Position numbers and translations under genes: made by a program | Part shown: positions 43,100-51,875 of the stretch, one piece after another | Layout of the letters: every line of letters starts with the position of its first letter | How positions within the stretch are numbered: the stretch's first letter is position 1 | NCBI GenBank assembly: GCA_015521085.1 | Contig: WAOW01000005.1 | Coordinates: forward strand, 248,001 to 312,000 | Length of the DNA: 64,000 bases | Direction: 5' to 3' | DNA from: Candidatus Thermodiscus eudorianus | GTDB taxonomy: Archaea > Thermoproteota > Thermoprotei_A > Sulfolobales > Acidilobaceae | Notes under the pieces: model-generated | Databases searched by the model: none | What the model was told of the DNA's origin: nothing | What the model saw: only the letters and a program-made list of their open reading frames with translations

Positions 43100-44275
43100 C
43101 TACAACGATACCTCTTCTAACTGCTCTAAGACGTAACCACGGATCTCGTCTAGGCTTGGGAGGCTCCTTACCAGCTTCCCATTCTCAATGTACTTTACGG
43201 TTACTTCCTCGTAGCCCTCTCCGCACTCCAGGGTCTCGTCTAGGAACACGGTTAGTCTCTCACCGTTGCATCTAACTATTTTCTTGGCCCCTGGGAGCTT
43301 TCCACGCTTGGAGATCTTCTCCCATCCATTGCCCCTGTCAACCTCGACGATGTCCATGCTTAGATCGACGCTGGGCGCGGCGGCGATGCTGGTCCCGACT
43401 CCGAACCCGTCGACGACGTCCCTCAGCTCTACTATCTGGTTCTCACCGATACCTCCGCTCACGATTATCTTGACATCCGGGTATCCCTCTAGCTTAAGGA
43501 TCCATTTAACCTCCTCCACTATCTCCCTCATCTTACCCCTCCTACTACTCGGGGTATCAAGCCTGACCCCCCACAGCCTGTCACCCAGGGTCTCGACTGC
43601 TAGACGCGCCTCTACCCTCTCATCGTCGAACGTGTCGATTAACGCGATCACGGGAGTCTCCCCGCTATACAGGTCGGCGAACCACTTCCACGCCTTCCTC
43701 TGGTCCCCGAACGCGATTATCAATGCATGCGGCATGGTGCCCTTCGGCTCCACACCTAGGTACTTCTTGGCTAGGACGCCACTTACACCATCAACCCCTC
43801 CTATATACGCGGCCCTATCGGCCGCTGGATATACTGCTGGATGGAGGGCTCGGAGGCCGAAGAAGAGTATCGATTTCTCCCCTGCGAGCTTCTTCATCCT
43901 GGCAGTCGCGGTGGCTATGGATGAGGAGAACCTTAACACGCCGAGTATCGAGGTCTCTAGATCGGCGAAATCACTGTATCTTCCTTCAATGACCATTACT
44001 GGCTCCTTCTTGTAGAATATAGTCCCCTCTGGTATGCTGTAGACCGTCACATCTCTGCCTTCTAGTATGGCTAGAGCCTCCTCCAGCCCCGCCAGCACCG
44101 CCCACTCGTAGCCCTTGGGCATGGAGTAGGCGTGTACCTCCATTCTAACCTTTAGATCGCTGAGGCCGGCCTCCTCTATGATGCGTTTCGTCCTCTTGAA
44201 GTAGATGTCTGTGGCTTCACCGGTCTTGACCTCGTCGGGGCTCGACATGTAGAGTGTTGGCTTTCTTCCCGGCAT
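43100..44275 (-). CDS. pncB: Nicotinate phosphoribosyltransferase
   Basis: 391 residues. Makes nicotinate mononucleotide from nicotinate and PRPP in NAD salvage. The archaeal form is recognised by MSSPDEVKTGEATDIYFKRT, FFGLRALHPAVYPAADRAAYIGG (His), GTMPHALI, IALIDTFDDERVEA, VRLDTPSSRRG and IVSGGIGEN. The length is as expected. The C-terminal part has a Cys pair (RCNGER, LECGEG) that may bind zinc, as in some archaeal homologues. It is divergent from the THUMP gene. Confidence 0.92.
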   Translation of the reverse strand: MPGRKPTLYMSSPDEVKTGEATDIYFKRTKRIIEEAGLSDLKVRMEVHAYSMPKGYEWAVLAGLEEALAILEGRDVTVYSIPEGTIFYKKEPVMVIEGRYSDFADLETSILGVLRFSSSIATATARMKKLAGEKSILFFGLRALHPAVYPAADRAAYIGGVDGVSGVLAKKYLGVEPKGTMPHALIIAFGDQRKAWKWFADLYSGETPVIALIDTFDDERVEARLAVETLGDRLWGVRLDTPSSRRGKMREIVEEVKWILKLEGYPDVKIIVSGGIGENQIVELRDVVDGFGVGTSIAAAPSVDLSMDIVEVDRGNGWEKISKRGKLPGAKKIVRCNGERLTVFLDETLECGEGYEEVTVKYIENGKLVRSLPSLDEIRGYVLEQLEEVSL

Positions 44276-44390
44276 TCTCGACGCCTCCGTAGTTTGCGCT
44301 GGCGTCTAGATTCATATATATTGATAACGATGGATGCAGGGTAGCTTTTTCAACTCGGGTCGGGGACAGCTAAAGCGGTGGAGTGACTCG

Positions 44391-44927
44391 ATGGGAAATG
44401 CTAGGATAAAGACTGGACCCTTCAACCTGATCATAACACACCTGCCGGGATGGCCCCACGCGAGGGATGCCGAGAAGCACCTCTACTGGCTCTTAGACGG
44501 CGTAGAGATCGTGCACAGGGCCCCCAACATAATACTTGCACGCGTCGATGACGCTAGGGGTAGTGTTGAAAGACTAAGGAGGAGTCTACCAGCCAGCACC
44601 CCCATCCTCCGGGTCATCCCGGTCGACGAAGTCGTATACCCCAGGGTATCCGATGTTAAGGAAGCGGTACACGGCTTGATCAAGGATGCGCCCCCGGGGA
44701 GTTACGCGATCAAGCTAGACGGCCATCTATACGATGACAATGGCGAGTTGATGCATAAAATCGACTCGATCAAAGTCATAGCTGAGGGTATAGAGAGGCC
44801 CGTGGACCTAACGAACCCGGACATACTAGTCTATATAAAGGTGGTAAAGTACCGGAGAGGCCATCTCGCCGCCATCTACGTCGGGCCTAGAGATGGAATC
44901 CTCTCCACCGTAAAGGAGAGGAGGTAG
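44391..44927 (+). CDS. THUMP-domain protein (Tan1-like)
   Basis: About 178 residues. N-terminal FNLIITHLPGWPHARDAEKHLYWLL and the C-terminal THUMP part SYAIKLDGHLYDDN, NPDILVYIKVVKYRRGHLAAIYV fit the archaeal THUMP proteins related to Tan1, which help tRNA acetylation at C12. The ATG at 44391 is preferred: it has GGTGGAG upstream, while the longer reading from 44334 adds a low-complexity leader. It ends 7 nt before the phosphohexomutase gene, so they share a transcript. Confidence 0.78.
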   Translation: MGNARIKTGPFNLIITHLPGWPHARDAEKHLYWLLDGVEIVHRAPNIILARVDDARGSVERLRRSLPASTPILRVIPVDEVVYPRVSDVKEAVHGLIKDAPPGSYAIKLDGHLYDDNGELMHKIDSIKVIAEGIERPVDLTNPDILVYIKVVKYRRGHLAAIYVGPRDGILSTVKERR

Positions 44928-44934
44928 TACCCCT

Positions 44935-46377
44935 TTGGCCAGGCTCTTCGGGACCGCCGGGATAAGGGGACGCTACCTAGAGAAGATAACCCCCGAGCTA
45001 GCCTACAGGGTGGGTTTGAGCGTCGCCGCCTACGTCGGGGGGCTGGGCTCGGCCACTGTAGGATACGATATACGCACTACAAGCCCGTTACTGGCCCAGC
45101 TAGTCGCGGCTGGCCTAATGGCCGGCGGCCTAGACGCGATCGATACCGGCCTCGTGCCGACGCCCGTGTTGGCATACTCTGTTCCAGAGACGAAGTCTAA
45201 GGCTGGCGTCATGGTTACTGCCAGCCACAACCCGCCCCCGGACAATGGTATAAAGGTGTTTGACTCCACGGGCATGGAGTACACCCTTCCCATGGAGAGG
45301 GATCTGGAGGAGCTGATATTCAATGGGGACTTGAAGAAGCTCCACGCCTCATGGGATAACGTGGGCAGACTAGTCTACGGCCATGAGATAGTCGAGGAAT
45401 ACGTATACGATATACTAGAGATGGTGACGGTCGACAAGCCTAGAATAGAGCTACGCCTCGCGGTAGACTGTGCTAATGGTACGGCGAGCACAGTCACCCC
45501 CAGGATACTACGCATGGCCGGCGTGAGTAGCGTGATAAGCTTCAACTGCCACCAAGACGGGTTCTTCCCAGGCCGACACCCGGAGCCGCGTCCCGACACG
45601 ATAGGCCCCTACATAAGCGCCACCTCTACGCTAAACGTCCACGGGCTACTAGCCCACGACGGAGACGCCGATAGACTGGCTATAGCAGTCCCGGGGCTGG
45701 GCTTCGTAAAGCAGGACCTAATCATAGCACTCTTCGCCTGGTGGAAGCTGAGGGAGAGAAAGGGTACGGTAGTCGTATCGGTCGATGTAGGGATAGAGGT
45801 CGAGGAGATAGTCGAACGCCTAGGCGGGCGCCTCGTAAGGAGCAAGCTAGGTAAGTTACACGAGAAGATAAGGGATACCCCGGGAGTCATACTGGCGGCC
45901 GAGCCCTGGAAGCTGATTGACCCGGCCTGGGGACCCTGGGTGGACGGGATCTACCAGGCAGCGCTCTTCGCCCGTATAGCAATGGAGGAGGGGGAGCCAC
46001 CAGCCGCACTGGTGCAGAGGCTCCCCTTCTATCCATCGGCTAGGATAAACGTCAAGCTCGCTAAGGACGAGGACAAGCTCAAGTTATATCCCGTCCTCGA
46101 AGAGAAGGCTAAGAGCATCCTAGCGAAGGGAGCAGTCGACATACTTGAGATAGACGGTGTTAGGATAACGTACGACGACTCAAGCTGGATACTCCTACGC
46201 GTTAGTGGGACCGAGCCGAAGGTCAGAATATACGCCCAGGCCACGGGCAAGCAGAGGCTACTGGAGCTGGTGTCCAGGGCTAAGGAACTGGTCTATGCTA
46301 CCGCGGGCCACCTAGGGTTGAAGATAACTGGCGTGGAGGAGCATATCGACCTGGGGCGTAAGAGGCCTAGCTTCTAA
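44935..46377 (+). CDS. Phosphoglucosamine/phosphomannomutase family enzyme
   Basis: 480 residues, alpha-D-phosphohexomutase superfamily. It shows the N-terminal LFGTAGIRGRY, the phosphoserine loop MVTASHNPPPDNGIK (active Ser in TASHNP), the metal loop AHDGDADRLA, and the C-terminal phosphate-binding RVSGTEPKVRIYA. The substrate could be glucosamine-, mannose- or glucose-phosphate; archaea often use one enzyme for several. TTG start at 44935. The end overlaps the convergent membrane protein gene by 11 nt. Confidence 0.9.
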   Translation: MARLFGTAGIRGRYLEKITPELAYRVGLSVAAYVGGLGSATVGYDIRTTSPLLAQLVAAGLMAGGLDAIDTGLVPTPVLAYSVPETKSKAGVMVTASHNPPPDNGIKVFDSTGMEYTLPMERDLEELIFNGDLKKLHASWDNVGRLVYGHEIVEEYVYDILEMVTVDKPRIELRLAVDCANGTASTVTPRILRMAGVSSVISFNCHQDGFFPGRHPEPRPDTIGPYISATSTLNVHGLLAHDGDADRLAIAVPGLGFVKQDLIIALFAWWKLRERKGTVVVSVDVGIEVEEIVERLGGRLVRSKLGKLHEKIRDTPGVILAAEPWKLIDPAWGPWVDGIYQAALFARIAMEEGEPPAALVQRLPFYPSARINVKLAKDEDKLKLYPVLEEKAKSILAKGAVDILEIDGVRITYDDSSWILLRVSGTEPKVRIYAQATGKQRLLELVSRAKELVYATAGHLGLKITGVEEHIDLGRKRPSF

Positions 46378-47131
46378 CCCCATATCTCTTGATAACCTCT
46401 GCCAGCCTCTTCGGGTTCTTGGCGTAGAACCTCAGCTTTGTGACAGTCCTCTTTGACTTCTTCACGAGCTCTACGAACTTCCTCTTCTCGTTCACGTTGA
46501 CCTCTATGTCGTCTGGTAGCGGGAATGTTATGGCAGTCTTACCTACTAGGCCCTTTATCACTATACCCTTGTCGGTGACCGTGTAGGAGGGGGCCGGCTG
46601 TAGCATCGTCACCTTGCCGACCTTCCTCAGCGCCCATATGTACACCAGCTGGTTTATAACGAAGAGCCCCTCGAAGTATATGAGGAAGGCTAGGAACTCC
46701 GCTAGCTTGCCCGGACCCGTGTAGACTGAGACGTACTGGTAGAGAGTGTCAACATACTTCCATAACAGGAAGAAGTAGAGCATTGCTATGAACATCCCCA
46801 TGCTCGTGTACATGGTGAACCTCGACTGCTCCTGCATATCCTTCATTATATCCAAGTCCTTGGTCTGCAGCTCCCTAGCGTTTTCCTCCTCGTAGAGCTT
46901 CCTCCCCTTCAGCACCTCCTCGGGAGGGACCCTGGCCTGGCCTAGAGGGTTCTTTCCAGACCTGTTCTGCAACACGCTTATTATAATAATTAGTATAAAC
47001 ACTAGTATGAAGGTCTTATAGTTCCTGCCCAGGATAGCAGCCGCCACAGAGTAGAGGAGAATAGAAAACTGTCCGAGCAACACCCTGCTCTTAACATCCT
47101 CTATCTGGTTCGCCAACCCTATCCATCCCAC
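46367..47131 (-). CDS. DUF2208-like membrane protein
   Basis: 254 residues. Four predicted membrane helices: two near residues 20-55 (LLYSVAAAILG, FILVFILIIIISVL), two around 105-160 (GMFIAMLYFFLLWKYV, LAFLIYFEGLFVINQLVYIW), and a soluble C-terminal domain rich in Lys (KFVELVKKSKRTVTKLRFYAKN). It resembles the crenarchaeal DUF2208 membrane proteins of unknown function; the name is tentative. Topology suggests the tail faces the cytoplasm. One AGGGACCCT copy lies at 46925. Confidence 0.65.
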   Translation of the reverse strand: MGWIGLANQIEDVKSRVLLGQFSILLYSVAAAILGRNYKTFILVFILIIIISVLQNRSGKNPLGQARVPPEEVLKGRKLYEEENARELQTKDLDIMKDMQEQSRFTMYTSMGMFIAMLYFFLLWKYVDTLYQYVSVYTGPGKLAEFLAFLIYFEGLFVINQLVYIWALRKVGKVTMLQPAPSYTVTDKGIVIKGLVGKTAITFPLPDDIEVNVNEKRKFVELVKKSKRTVTKLRFYAKNPKRLAEVIKRYGVRS

Positions 47132-47165
47132 ACTAAACTCTGGCTCCAGATACTGCTATTAATCG

Positions 47166-48314
47166 TTGAGCCGTAAACCCCCAATAAACGTGCTGGGAGA
47201 GATGGCGAGAGAGACGGCAATAAAAGCGGGACTAGCACTGGTAGGCGCGGACCTGGAAGCAAAGAGAGACATATGCATTGTCATAGACGAGGGCATGATA
47301 GCTGAAATAGGCAGAGGCGATTCATGCCCCCTCAACCACATAGGAGGGCCCGACATAGTAGTGACTCCACAACCCGGCCTAGCCCATACACACAGCGGGG
47401 ACCACGCCTTCCCCGAGTACGGAGTCGAAGAGGAACTCTCCAGGCTAGTGGCCCCGCCGCAGGGCTTGAAGCACAGGAGGCTGCAGGCAACACCGCAGTC
47501 GAGGATCGAGGACGCGATAACAGAGTACTACAGGCTCGCATGGCGTTATGGAGTGGGCCTGCTCATAGACTTCCGGGAGGGCGGGGGAGTAGGGTGTAGT
47601 CTATCCAAGAAGGCCGTCGAGAGGACACCGGAGGGCCTCGACGTGGTAGTGCTTGGTAGGCCTGGGCCAGGCTTCCCCGACGGGTGCGACGGGCTAGGGC
47701 TCTCCAGTCCCCTGGACTACGATGTCGATAGACTCACCGAGCTGGTGAGGAGTCTGAGGCCAGCCTTCACACACGTAGCCGAGACCCGGGCCGCCAGGTT
47801 ACAGGGCGATCTAGAGAGGGCTCTAGATGCTGGATTCGACGCCGTCATCCATGGGACCCATCTATCGGATAGCGACCTAGAGCTGCTGGCTGAGAAGGAG
47901 GTAGCTTTGATTCTATGCCCTAGGAGCAATCTCTGGCATGGCCTGGGCATTCCGCCTGTGAGAGAGGCGTTGTCGAGGCTGGATCTAGTGGGGTTAGGCT
48001 CTGATAACGCTTCCTGGATGCCGCCCGACCCTTGGCGTGAGGCCGAAGCGGCGGTGCTTCTGGCGAGGCTGAAGGGTCCCAGCGGGGAGTGGCTCGCCGA
48101 CAAGGTCATGAAGGCGGTCTATGTGGTCCCCTATGGCATAGTGGGTATGAGGCCTAAGATCGTCGAGGAGGGAGTGCCCGCTAACATGTTGCTCTTTGAC
48201 GCCAGCGACACGGGGGTTCTACGGGCTGAGAGCGTTAAGTATGGGCTCGTGAAGAGGGTTGGGAGAGAAAATATGGTTGCGAGGGTTGATCGAGGCGAGG
48301 TATCCTTTGTCTAG
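47166..48314 (+). CDS. Amidohydrolase (metal-dependent, cytosine-deaminase-like)
   Basis: Up to 382 residues. TIM-barrel amidohydrolase with metal ligands in PGLAHTHSGDH (HxH), THVAETR (His), IHGTHLSD (His) and LGSDNASW (Asp). A small beta-sandwich domain is formed by the two ends (ICIVIDEGMIAEIG and PANMLLFDAS). The substrate is unknown; deamination of a nucleobase or a guanidine-like compound is the usual reaction in this subfamily. TTG 47166 or ATG 47202 (behind GGGAGAG) may be the start. Convergent, 4-nt overlap with the SCP2 gene. Confidence 0.82.
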   Translation: MSRKPPINVLGEMARETAIKAGLALVGADLEAKRDICIVIDEGMIAEIGRGDSCPLNHIGGPDIVVTPQPGLAHTHSGDHAFPEYGVEEELSRLVAPPQGLKHRRLQATPQSRIEDAITEYYRLAWRYGVGLLIDFREGGGVGCSLSKKAVERTPEGLDVVVLGRPGPGFPDGCDGLGLSSPLDYDVDRLTELVRSLRPAFTHVAETRAARLQGDLERALDAGFDAVIHGTHLSDSDLELLAEKEVALILCPRSNLWHGLGIPPVREALSRLDLVGLGSDNASWMPPDPWREAEAAVLLARLKGPSGEWLADKVMKAVYVVPYGIVGMRPKIVEEGVPANMLLFDASDTGVLRAESVKYGLVKRVGRENMVARVDRGEVSFV

Positions 48315-48655
48315 CCCTTTAGGCCAGCATCTAGGAGCTTCTTTAGGTTCATCGTGTCTAGGACGTTCCCCGTTATCTTTATCTGCCTCTTCATGAAGGC
48401 CGCCATAGCGTCTAGCTGCCCAGTTATTATCTTCTCAAGGACCTCGGCGGTCCCTGTTATGGTGGCGATTGGACTGGGGTGTTTGCCCTTCTCAACCTTT
48501 ATCTCGCCGTTTGATATGTCTATGTAGAACTCCTCTCCGGTGTCTTCTACAACGAACTGGTATACCTTTTTCCAGCTGGTCACCTCTGGGAGGGTACCCT
48601 TAGCCTTCTCGAAGATCCCCTTGAAGGCCTCAGCCGCCTTCTCATATATAGCCAT
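48311..48655 (-). CDS. SCP2 sterol-carrier-like domain protein
   Basis: 114 residues, one SCP2 domain: EEFYIDISNGEIKVEKG, PSPIATITGTAEVLEKIITGQLDAMAAFMKRQIKITGN (split: ATITGTAEVLEKI and FMKRQIKITGN). SCP2 proteins bind hydrophobic ligands in a tunnel. In animals this domain is fused to a thiolase as SCP-x; here the SCPx-type thiolase is the next gene, divergent. The physiological ligand in an archaeon with isoprenoid lipids is unknown; polyprenyl or acyl-CoA compounds are possible. Confidence 0.85.
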   Translation of the reverse strand: MAIYEKAAEAFKGIFEKAKGTLPEVTSWKKVYQFVVEDTGEEFYIDISNGEIKVEKGKHPSPIATITGTAEVLEKIITGQLDAMAAFMKRQIKITGNVLDTMNLKKLLDAGLKG

Positions 48656-48902
48656 CTCAGACCACCCGGGACATGCATATCCATGCCTTCAGTAAGGTCT
48701 CCCCGGGATTCTATTCATTGAACAGCGTCCTTGTTCATTACCAGTGGTTCATTAAGCATTTATATCGATCCAGTCGGGCCTCCGGTGCTTTAAAATACGT
48801 CCATGGATCCCGGGTATGTGTCTATATTAAACTATTGATTTCAGTCGCACAGCCAAGCTATATCGAGTGAGGATCCACGTGGGTTCGAGAGAGGGATAAC
48901 TT

Positions 48903-50099
48903 ATGGGTCGAAGAGTAGCAATAGTCGGGACAGGCCACTCTAAATTCGGCGTCAGGAACGATGTAAACCTCCCAGAGCTAGCGTACGAAGCTATAAAACA
49001 GGCCATAGCAGAGGCCGGGATTGAGAAAAAGGACATAGACCTAGTGGTAACGGGCTACGTCGGCGGGTGGAGCAGCGAAGGCCTAGCCCCCGTAGTAGTA
49101 ATGGAGTACGCTGGCCTAACAGGGAAGCAGGGGTATAGGATTGAAGCCGCGTGCGCCACGGGGAGCGCCGCGATAAAGGCTGCAAGAGACGCTATCGCCG
49201 CCGGGGAAGCCGACATAGCACTCGTCGTAGGAGTAGAGAAGATGAACGAGAGCCCGACGCCGACAGTCGTAGAGTTCATTGGAAGGGCAGGGAACTACTT
49301 CTGGGAGTTCGAGAACTTCGGGCTGACGTTCCCAGGCTACTACGCCCTCTACGCAACAGCCTACCTGCAGAAGTACGGTGCCACAGAGGAGGACCTCTGT
49401 AAGGTGGCGGTCAAGAACCACTACTACGCCAGCATGAACCCCAAGGCACAGTTCCCAAGGCAGATAACCCTGGACATGTGCATGAACTCCAGGTACATCG
49501 CCTGGCCGCTAAAGCTGTTCGACTGCAGCCCCATAACAGACGGGGCCGCGGCCGTGGTATTGGCGAGCGAGGATATAGCCGAGAAGCTGACCGACACGCC
49601 GGTATGGATAGAGTCGATAGGCGTGTCGGTGGGCACCAGTAACTTGTCCAAGAGGAGCCAGTTCACTAGCCTGGAGGCTGCTAGGATAGCGGCGCAGGCC
49701 GCCTACAAGAAGGCGGGCATAGACCCCGAAGACCCCGCCAAGTACCTCGACGTCGCAGAGGTACACGACTGCTTCACAATAGCAGAGATACTGGCCTACG
49801 AAGACCTGGGCTTCGCCAAGCCAGGCGAGGGCTACAAGCTGATACGCGATGAACAGACGTATATCGGGGGGAAGATACCGGTCAACCTAAGCGGTGGTCT
49901 GAAGGCCAAGGGGCACCCGCTAGCGGCAACCGGAGTGAGCATGGCCGTCGAGTTAACCCGCCAGCTCCTGGGCAAGGTAGAGAAGGGCAGGCAAGCCGAT
50001 ATAAGGAACGGGAGAGCGCTGGCGCACAACATCGGGGGGACAGGCCACTACGCATACGTTACAATCTATTCGCTTTCCAAGCCCCGTACCCCGGTCTAG
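48903..50099 (+). CDS. SCPx-type thiolase (archaeal acetyl-CoA acetyltransferase)
   Basis: 398 residues. Active-site cysteine in EAACATGSAA, second-site motifs EVHDCFTIAEIL and GGLKAKGHPLAATG. It belongs to the archaeal SCPx/nonspecific lipid-transfer thiolase group, which makes acetoacetyl-CoA for mevalonate synthesis together with HMG-CoA synthase and a DUF35 protein. The DUF35 gene follows after 18 nt; HMG-CoA synthase is not in the window. The 247-bp upstream region has several TATA-like sites (48758, 48821, 48858) and three loosely repeated TTCATT words, nothing more. Confidence 0.9.
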   Translation: MGRRVAIVGTGHSKFGVRNDVNLPELAYEAIKQAIAEAGIEKKDIDLVVTGYVGGWSSEGLAPVVVMEYAGLTGKQGYRIEAACATGSAAIKAARDAIAAGEADIALVVGVEKMNESPTPTVVEFIGRAGNYFWEFENFGLTFPGYYALYATAYLQKYGATEEDLCKVAVKNHYYASMNPKAQFPRQITLDMCMNSRYIAWPLKLFDCSPITDGAAAVVLASEDIAEKLTDTPVWIESIGVSVGTSNLSKRSQFTSLEAARIAAQAAYKKAGIDPEDPAKYLDVAEVHDCFTIAEILAYEDLGFAKPGEGYKLIRDEQTYIGGKIPVNLSGGLKAKGHPLAATGVSMAVELTRQLLGKVEKGRQADIRNGRALAHNIGGTGHYAYVTIYSLSKPRTPV

Positions 50100-50117
50100 T
50101 CTAGGAGGTGGTGTAGT

Positions 50118-50660
50118 ATGAGTACCCAGAAGGAGCAGGCGGACATGTTCCTGGCCCAGATGGACCAGTTCGCGAACACGATGAAGGAGAGCATAGGCAT
50201 ACCAGCGCTAATGGACCAGAAGACCGGCGTGAGGATGTGGTGGGACCAGAGGGAGATTAAGCTAAGATTCCTGATAAGCATAGAGAAGACCTTCAAGTTC
50301 TTCGAGGCCCTTGGGGAGGGCAAGCTACTGGCCACACGCTGCAAGAAGACTGGAAAGATACTATTCCCGCCGCAGGTAGACTGTCCAGACGATCCAGAAG
50401 ACGAGGTCGAATGGGTCGAGCTACCAAACGAGGGAGAACTGCTGACGTGGACAGTCATATACGTTAAGCCATACAGCTTCGGCCACTACAACGACTACAC
50501 GGTAGGCATAGTCAGGCTCAAGAACGGAGTCCAGGTCCTCGCATGGGTGAGGGAGGTCGACCCGAAGAAGCTGAGGGCTGGAATGCCGGTCAGGGTCGAG
50601 ATAGTGAGGAGGCAGCCAGAGAACTACCTGACATACGAGATAGTCCCCCTAGAGGGTTAA
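50118..50660 (+). CDS. DUF35 OB-fold acyl-CoA-associated protein with degenerate zinc ribbon
   Basis: 180 residues. An N-terminal helical region of about 60 residues, then the rubredoxin-like zinc ribbon, then an OB fold (GELLTWTVIYVKPYSFGHYND, YTVGIVRLKNGVQVLAWV). DUF35 proteins shuttle or channel acyl-CoA between thiolase and HMG-CoA synthase. The usual CxxC...CxxC ribbon is reduced here: TRCKKTGK and VDCPDDPE keep only the first Cys of each pair, so zinc binding is doubtful. AGGAGGTG precedes the ATG. Operon with the thiolase. Confidence 0.85.
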   Translation: MSTQKEQADMFLAQMDQFANTMKESIGIPALMDQKTGVRMWWDQREIKLRFLISIEKTFKFFEALGEGKLLATRCKKTGKILFPPQVDCPDDPEDEVEWVELPNEGELLTWTVIYVKPYSFGHYNDYTVGIVRLKNGVQVLAWVREVDPKKLRAGMPVRVEIVRRQPENYLTYEIVPLEG

Positions 50661-50664
50661 GACG

Positions 50665-51819
50665 CTAACCCCCTTTTTCCTTCAACTCTCTCAATGCCTT
50701 AAACAACGTGGAATACGCCTTCCTAGACGCCTCATCATCGCTAGTCCCTAACCCGATCCTGATGACGCCTGGCAGCTCGAAGCATTCCCCGGGGTTCACA
50801 AGCAGTCTATAATCGGTGTATATTCTCTGCGACAGGCTAAGAGTGTCCCTAGCCCACGGTATCCTTAGGAGCATGAAGGCACCCGCTTCAGGCCACCACG
50901 GCTCTACCAGCCCCTCGGCCCCAGCTAGCTCCTCTCTTAGAAGCTCCAGGTTCCTCCTAACGATCCTCTGGGCCCTCTCCACGAGCTTACCCCTTATATA
51001 GGGGCTTAGAACGGCCTCGGCTACAGCCTCGCTGAGCCGAGGCGGGCTTATGGTTGTATAGTCCTTGATGGACCAGGCCTTCTCAATGATGCCGCTATCG
51101 GTGCTAGCGATCCACCCGATCCTCAGGCCGGGTAACCCGTAGACCTTGGATAGACCGGCCACCGACACCGCCGGCACATTGTACTTGCTGGCGTACTCTA
51201 GTATGGATGGAGCCGGCGTCGTGGAGTGTTCGAGCCCCTTGTAGACCTCGTCTACTATTACTACCGTGTTGTGCTTGGCCGCCTCCTCTACTAGGCTCTC
51301 CAGGGCCTCCCTTTCAACCCTGCCGGTGGGGTTGTTGGGGTTTGTTACGAAGACGGCGCGCGGCTTCCTCTTCCTCAACAGTTCTAATAGATCCTCTATC
51401 GGCATGCTCCACTCCTTCTGGGGCGATCTCCACGCCTCGTATATCTCGGCGCTCCTGGCCTGGAGTAGCCCGTGTACCTGCATGTAGTTCGGCATATCGA
51501 CTACAACAATGTCGCCTGGCTTGACTATAGTCGCCACGGCCAGTAGGTTGGCTTCGGCGGAGCCAGTCGTGACGAGTACCTGGTCCTCGTTGATAACCGA
51601 GTATAGCTCGGCTATCCTCTTTCTGAGCCCGGGAGAACCCCTAGTCCACCCGTACCCGAGATCTACGGAGTAGAGGTCTACATCAACACCGATACTCTTG
51701 AGGTACTCCAGAGTAACCGGGTCCACGCCACTTTCACTCAGGAGGATCTCGGCCGACGTCTCTCTTTCACTCTGCCACCTCTCCAGGCAAAAAGGGGGAA
51801 GATCGCCAGCGAAGACCAT
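50665..51819 (-). CDS. PLP-dependent aminotransferase, class I/II
   Basis: 384 residues, fold type I. PLP-site blocks: TTGSAEANLLA, VTNPNNPTGRVE (Asn), VIVDEVYKGLE (Asp/Tyr), AGLSKVYGLPGLRIGWI (Lys Schiff base) and a late GVIRIGLG (Arg binding the carboxylate). Probably an amino acid aminotransferase; the substrate (aspartate, aromatic or alanine) cannot be assigned. The stop is 5 nt from the end of the convergent DUF35 gene. The nitrilase-family gene lies upstream on the same strand, 56 bp away; aminotransferase and omega-amidase-like nitrilases often work together. Confidence 0.88.
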   Translation of the reverse strand: MVFAGDLPPFCLERWQSERETSAEILLSESGVDPVTLEYLKSIGVDVDLYSVDLGYGWTRGSPGLRKRIAELYSVINEDQVLVTTGSAEANLLAVATIVKPGDIVVVDMPNYMQVHGLLQARSAEIYEAWRSPQKEWSMPIEDLLELLRKRKPRAVFVTNPNNPTGRVEREALESLVEEAAKHNTVVIVDEVYKGLEHSTTPAPSILEYASKYNVPAVSVAGLSKVYGLPGLRIGWIASTDSGIIEKAWSIKDYTTISPPRLSEAVAEAVLSPYIRGKLVERAQRIVRRNLELLREELAGAEGLVEPWWPEAGAFMLLRIPWARDTLSLSQRIYTDYRLLVNPGECFELPGVIRIGLGTSDDEASRKAYSTLFKALRELKEKGG

Positions 51820-51875
51820 CTCGGAGACACCACCCCTCAGCGGCCACTATAAGTAGAGGCGTTCCAGGCCTTAAG

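Noticed and set aside
43266-44015. Open frame of 249 codons opposite nicotinate phosphoribosyltransferase
   Set aside because: Antisense shadow of pncB; Ser/Pro/Ile-rich, no motif, no ribosome binding site.
48710-48770. Three TTCATT words upstream of the thiolase suggested a repeat array
   Set aside because: Spacing is irregular (about 20 and 15 bp), flanks differ, and the region is AT-rich; too weak for a repeat call.
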